A stretch of DNA of 7,924 nt from Flavobacteriales bacterium (lineage in GTDB: Bacteria; Bacteroidota; Bacteroidia; DT-38). Made by a program: the position numbers and the translations under genes. Location of the stretch: contig JABSPR010000416.1 in NCBI GenBank assembly GCA_013214975.1, positions 1 to 7,924 on the forward strand, written 5' to 3'. Positions 6,317-7,924 of this stretch are shown in pieces (the stretch's first letter is position 1; every line of letters starts with the position of its first letter). The notes below the pieces were generated by a model. That model saw only the letters and a program-made list of their open reading frames with translations. It did not search any database and was not told the DNA's origin.

Positions 6317-7629
6317 GCTAATTTTGCTAATTCTTCATCAATAATACTTAACCCTTTTCTGAGCAAATCTTCTTCAATTGTGAGTGGACTTAACACCCTA
6401 ACAATATTTCCGAATGTTCCTGCGCTCAACATAATCAATCCTCGAGCAGAACATGCTCTCACTAACTGACCACAAAGTTCTCCATTTGGTTCGTCCTTAT
6501 TTCCATTCTTTACTAATTCAAACGCGAGCATCGCTCCTAGCCCTCTAACATCTCCAATAACAGAATATTTCGATTTCATATCATCGAAACTCGCTCGTAT
6601 TATATTCCCCACATCAACTCCTTTTTGATTGATATCGATATCCTCCATGAATTTTATCGTAGCCAAAGACGCTGCGCAGCATACAGGATTACCTAAATAA
6701 GTCCCTCCAATTGTACCAGGATTAGCCCCGTCCATTACTTCTGCCTTACCCACTACAGCACCAATAGGCATTCCTGATCCCATCGATTTAGCATAAGTAG
6801 AAATATCTGGAATAACATTATAATGATGATGTGATGCCCATTTACCTGTTCTTCCAAATCCCGCTTGAACTTCGTCGAAGATTAACATAATGCCATTATC
6901 GGTACAAACTTCTCTTAGGCCTTCTATAAACGTTTGTGGAGCTACTGTAAACCCACCTTCGCCCTGTACTAATTCCAAGATTACAGCGGCAACATTTGTT
7001 TTATCAACTTCTGATTCTAATCTCTTTCTAAAATCTTCGATAGCGTCTTTTCCAAAATCATCTACACTTTGTCCATTTCCATTCTTGTAATGGTTAGGGA
7101 AAGGGAAACGGTGTATACCAGGTACAAACGGACCGCAACCAGTTTTATATGCTTCCTTAAAGGTTAACGACATTGCCATCATACTTCTACCATGAAAGGC
7201 TTCACTAAAGCAAATTATATTCTCTTTCCCTGTAGCTTGTCGAGCAATTTTAATCGCATTTTCAACTGATTCAGCACCTGTATTGGTAATCATCACTTTT
7301 GTATGATCTCCATGTGGCAAAAGACTTGCTAGCTTTTCTGCGAGATCTAAGTAAGGCTCATAAGTTGCAACATTGAAGCATGTATGAATCATTTTGGCAG
7401 CTTGTTTAGAAATTGCTTTAACAACTGAATCGGGACAATGACCAGCATTTACAACTCCGATTCCTCCTGCAAAATCAATTAGTTCATTACCATCAATATC
7501 CGTAATGGTCGCGTTCTTTGTAATAACTGCAGTTGCCGTATTAAAAATCCCAATCCCTTTTGGAACAACTGCTGTTCTTCTATCCATCAAAACAGCTCCC
7601 TTACTTTTCTCTATTTTTTCCTTTTCCAC
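6313..7629 (-). CDS. gabT: Class III aminotransferase, probable 4-aminobutyrate transaminase
   Basis: A 438-residue PLP enzyme of fold type I, class III. Residues 46-64 (DGNELIDFAGGIGVVNAGH) and the PLP phosphate/ring site TGAESVENA (117-125) are typical. E219, D252 and Q255 (FDEVQAGFGRTG), the Schiff-base lysine K281 (TYAKSMGSGMPIG) and T310 (GGTYLGNP) follow; the K-T spacing of 29 equals that of E. coli GabT as I remember it. It would move the amino group from GABA or a similar omega-amino acid to 2-oxoglutarate in the cytoplasm. The start is GTG at 7629: no ATG exists between it and the in-frame upstream stop (7648-7650), while the ATG at residue 15 (7587) would cut off the segment that aligns with the N-terminus of other GabTs. 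First gene of the run, behind a TAAATTTG box about 33 bp upstream. Related omega-amino acids (beta-alanine, 5-aminovalerate) remain possible substrates. Confidence 0.88.
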   Translation of the reverse strand: MEKEKIEKSKGAVLMDRRTAVVPKGIGIFNTATAVITKNATITDIDGNELIDFAGGIGVVNAGHCPDSVVKAISKQAAKMIHTCFNVATYEPYLDLAEKLASLLPHGDHTKVMITNTGAESVENAIKIARQATGKENIICFSEAFHGRSMMAMSLTFKEAYKTGCGPFVPGIHRFPFPNHYKNGNGQSVDDFGKDAIEDFRKRLESEVDKTNVAAVILELVQGEGGFTVAPQTFIEGLREVCTDNGIMLIFDEVQAGFGRTGKWASHHHYNVIPDISTYAKSMGSGMPIGAVVGKAEVMDGANPGTIGGTYLGNPVCCAASLATIKFMEDIDINQKGVDVGNIIRASFDDMKSKYSVIGDVRGLGAMLAFELVKNGNKDEPNGELCGQLVRACSARGLIMLSAGTFGNIVRVLSPLTIEEDLLRKGLSIIDEELAKLA

Positions 7630-7661
7630 TTCTAGTATTTTATTAGTTCAACAGTACCCTG

Positions 7662-7669
7662 CAAATTTA
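7662..7669 (-). promoter_or_regulatory. Probable Bacteroidota -7 box for the aminotransferase operon
   Basis: On the - strand the bases read TAAATTTG, a perfect match to the Bacteroidota consensus TAnnTTTG. A TTTTG that could serve as the -33 element lies upstream (plus-strand 7685-7688), but the 15 bp gap is shorter than usual. Transcription would begin a few bases further on, giving a leader of roughly 25 bases before the GTG at 7629. Confidence 0.5.
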
Positions 7670-7728
7670 ATAGAATTATCTATTCAAAATAGCGGATAAC
7701 CATTGATGTAATACCTATTAATTCGAAC

Positions 7729-7746
7729 ATTCAAGTAAATTTGAAT
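7729..7746. repeat. Perfect inverted repeat over the rightward promoter box (possible operator)
   Basis: ATTCAA (7729-7734) and TTGAAT (7741-7746) are perfect inverted arms around a six-base spacer (GTAAAT). The right half shares bases with the TAAATTTG box, so a protein bound here would block or modulate rightward transcription. A separate TTCGAA palindrome lies just upstream at 7722-7727. The operator role is inference. Confidence 0.3.
7736..7743 (+). promoter_or_regulatory. Probable Bacteroidota -7 box for the right-edge lipoprotein gene
   Basis: TAAATTTG on the + strand matches TAnnTTTG perfectly, 18 bp before the ATG at 7762, which predicts a very short leader. I see no TTG at the normal -33 distance; the nearest upstream is at 7703-7705, which is too far. 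The box mirrors the one for the leftward operon at 7662-7669. Confidence 0.45.
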
Positions 7747-7761
7747 AATCATTATTTGTCT

Positions 7762-7924
7762 ATGAAACCCGATCATTTATTCATCGTCTTATTATTTCTG
7801 CTACAAGCTGTAATGCAAGGCTGTAGTGACAACAACATGAAAGTTGAGAATTCGGAATCGATTAGCGAAACGCCCACTACTCTATATTCTGTTTCTAATT
7901 CTCAATTTATTTTCACAAATAAAA
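7762..7924 (+). CDS. Lipoprotein, N-terminal fragment (cut by window end)
   Basis: The frame from ATG 7762 is open to the window edge (54 codons plus one base). The N-terminus MKPDHLFIVLLFLLQAVMQGC is a lipoprotein signal with the lipidation cysteine at residue 21, followed by SDNN, a polar stretch typical of exported lipoproteins. The lipobox (MQGC) is weak at -3/-2. Only about 33 residues of the mature protein are visible, Ser/Thr/Asn-rich, and they give no family. It is transcribed divergently from the aminotransferase operon across 132 bp that hold a promoter box in each direction; a functional link is not shown. Confidence 0.6.
   Translation, partial: MKPDHLFIVLLFLLQAVMQGCSDNNMKVENSESISETPTTLYSVSNSQFIFTNK

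Noticed and set aside
1..7924. Defence island, toxin-antitoxin pair, CRISPR array, insertion sequence or tRNA
   Set aside because: No regularly spaced repeats, transposase, terminal inverted repeats, nuclease or tRNA-like cloverleaf found; all sizable frames are accounted for by metabolic, regulatory or exported proteins.

Overview
The window is AT-rich bacterial DNA that fits Bacteroidota. Evidence for this: a C-terminal type IX secretion (T9SS) sorting domain on a large beta-repeat surface protein, an N-anchored c-type haem-binding protein of the Haem_bd kind, almost no Shine-Dalgarno sequences before the start codons, and two perfect matches to the Bacteroidota -7 promoter element (TAnnTTTG). 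A marine or soil member of Flavobacteriia or Cytophagia is plausible, but genus cannot be read from the sequence.

Left part (1-2826, + strand): the 3' end of a large secreted T9SS cargo protein that is open to the left edge, a single-domain CheY-like response regulator, and an unrecognised cysteine-containing lipoprotein 38 bp after the regulator. The cargo gene and the regulator are separated by 82 bp holding a weak terminator-like hairpin and two TACGTA palindromes.

Middle and right part (2827-7629, - strand): a compact four-gene run, probably one operon, read right to left. In transcription order it encodes a GabT-like class III aminotransferase (GTG start), a GabD-like semialdehyde dehydrogenase (ATGA overlap), a YtcJ-like metal-dependent amidohydrolase (10 bp gap) and a small haem-binding CxxCH protein (6 bp gap). 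The first two enzymes together would turn an omega-amino acid such as GABA into a dicarboxylate (succinate) through the semialdehyde. The amidohydrolase could feed amino substrates in by hydrolysing an amide, but this is inference from position only. The haem protein has no obvious catalytic place in that route. Its 3' end abuts the 3' end of the lipoprotein gene with no spacer, and both stop codons sit in a bulged hairpin.

Right edge (7630-7924): a 132 bp divergent intergenic region with a TAAATTTG box facing each way, then the start of another lipoprotein gene cut by the window end.

I see no tRNA, rRNA, CRISPR array, insertion sequence, defence system or toxin-antitoxin pair. The content looks mostly like ordinary chromosomal metabolism; the amidohydrolase/haem-protein extension of a GABA-type operon and the unknown lipoprotein are the least explained parts.
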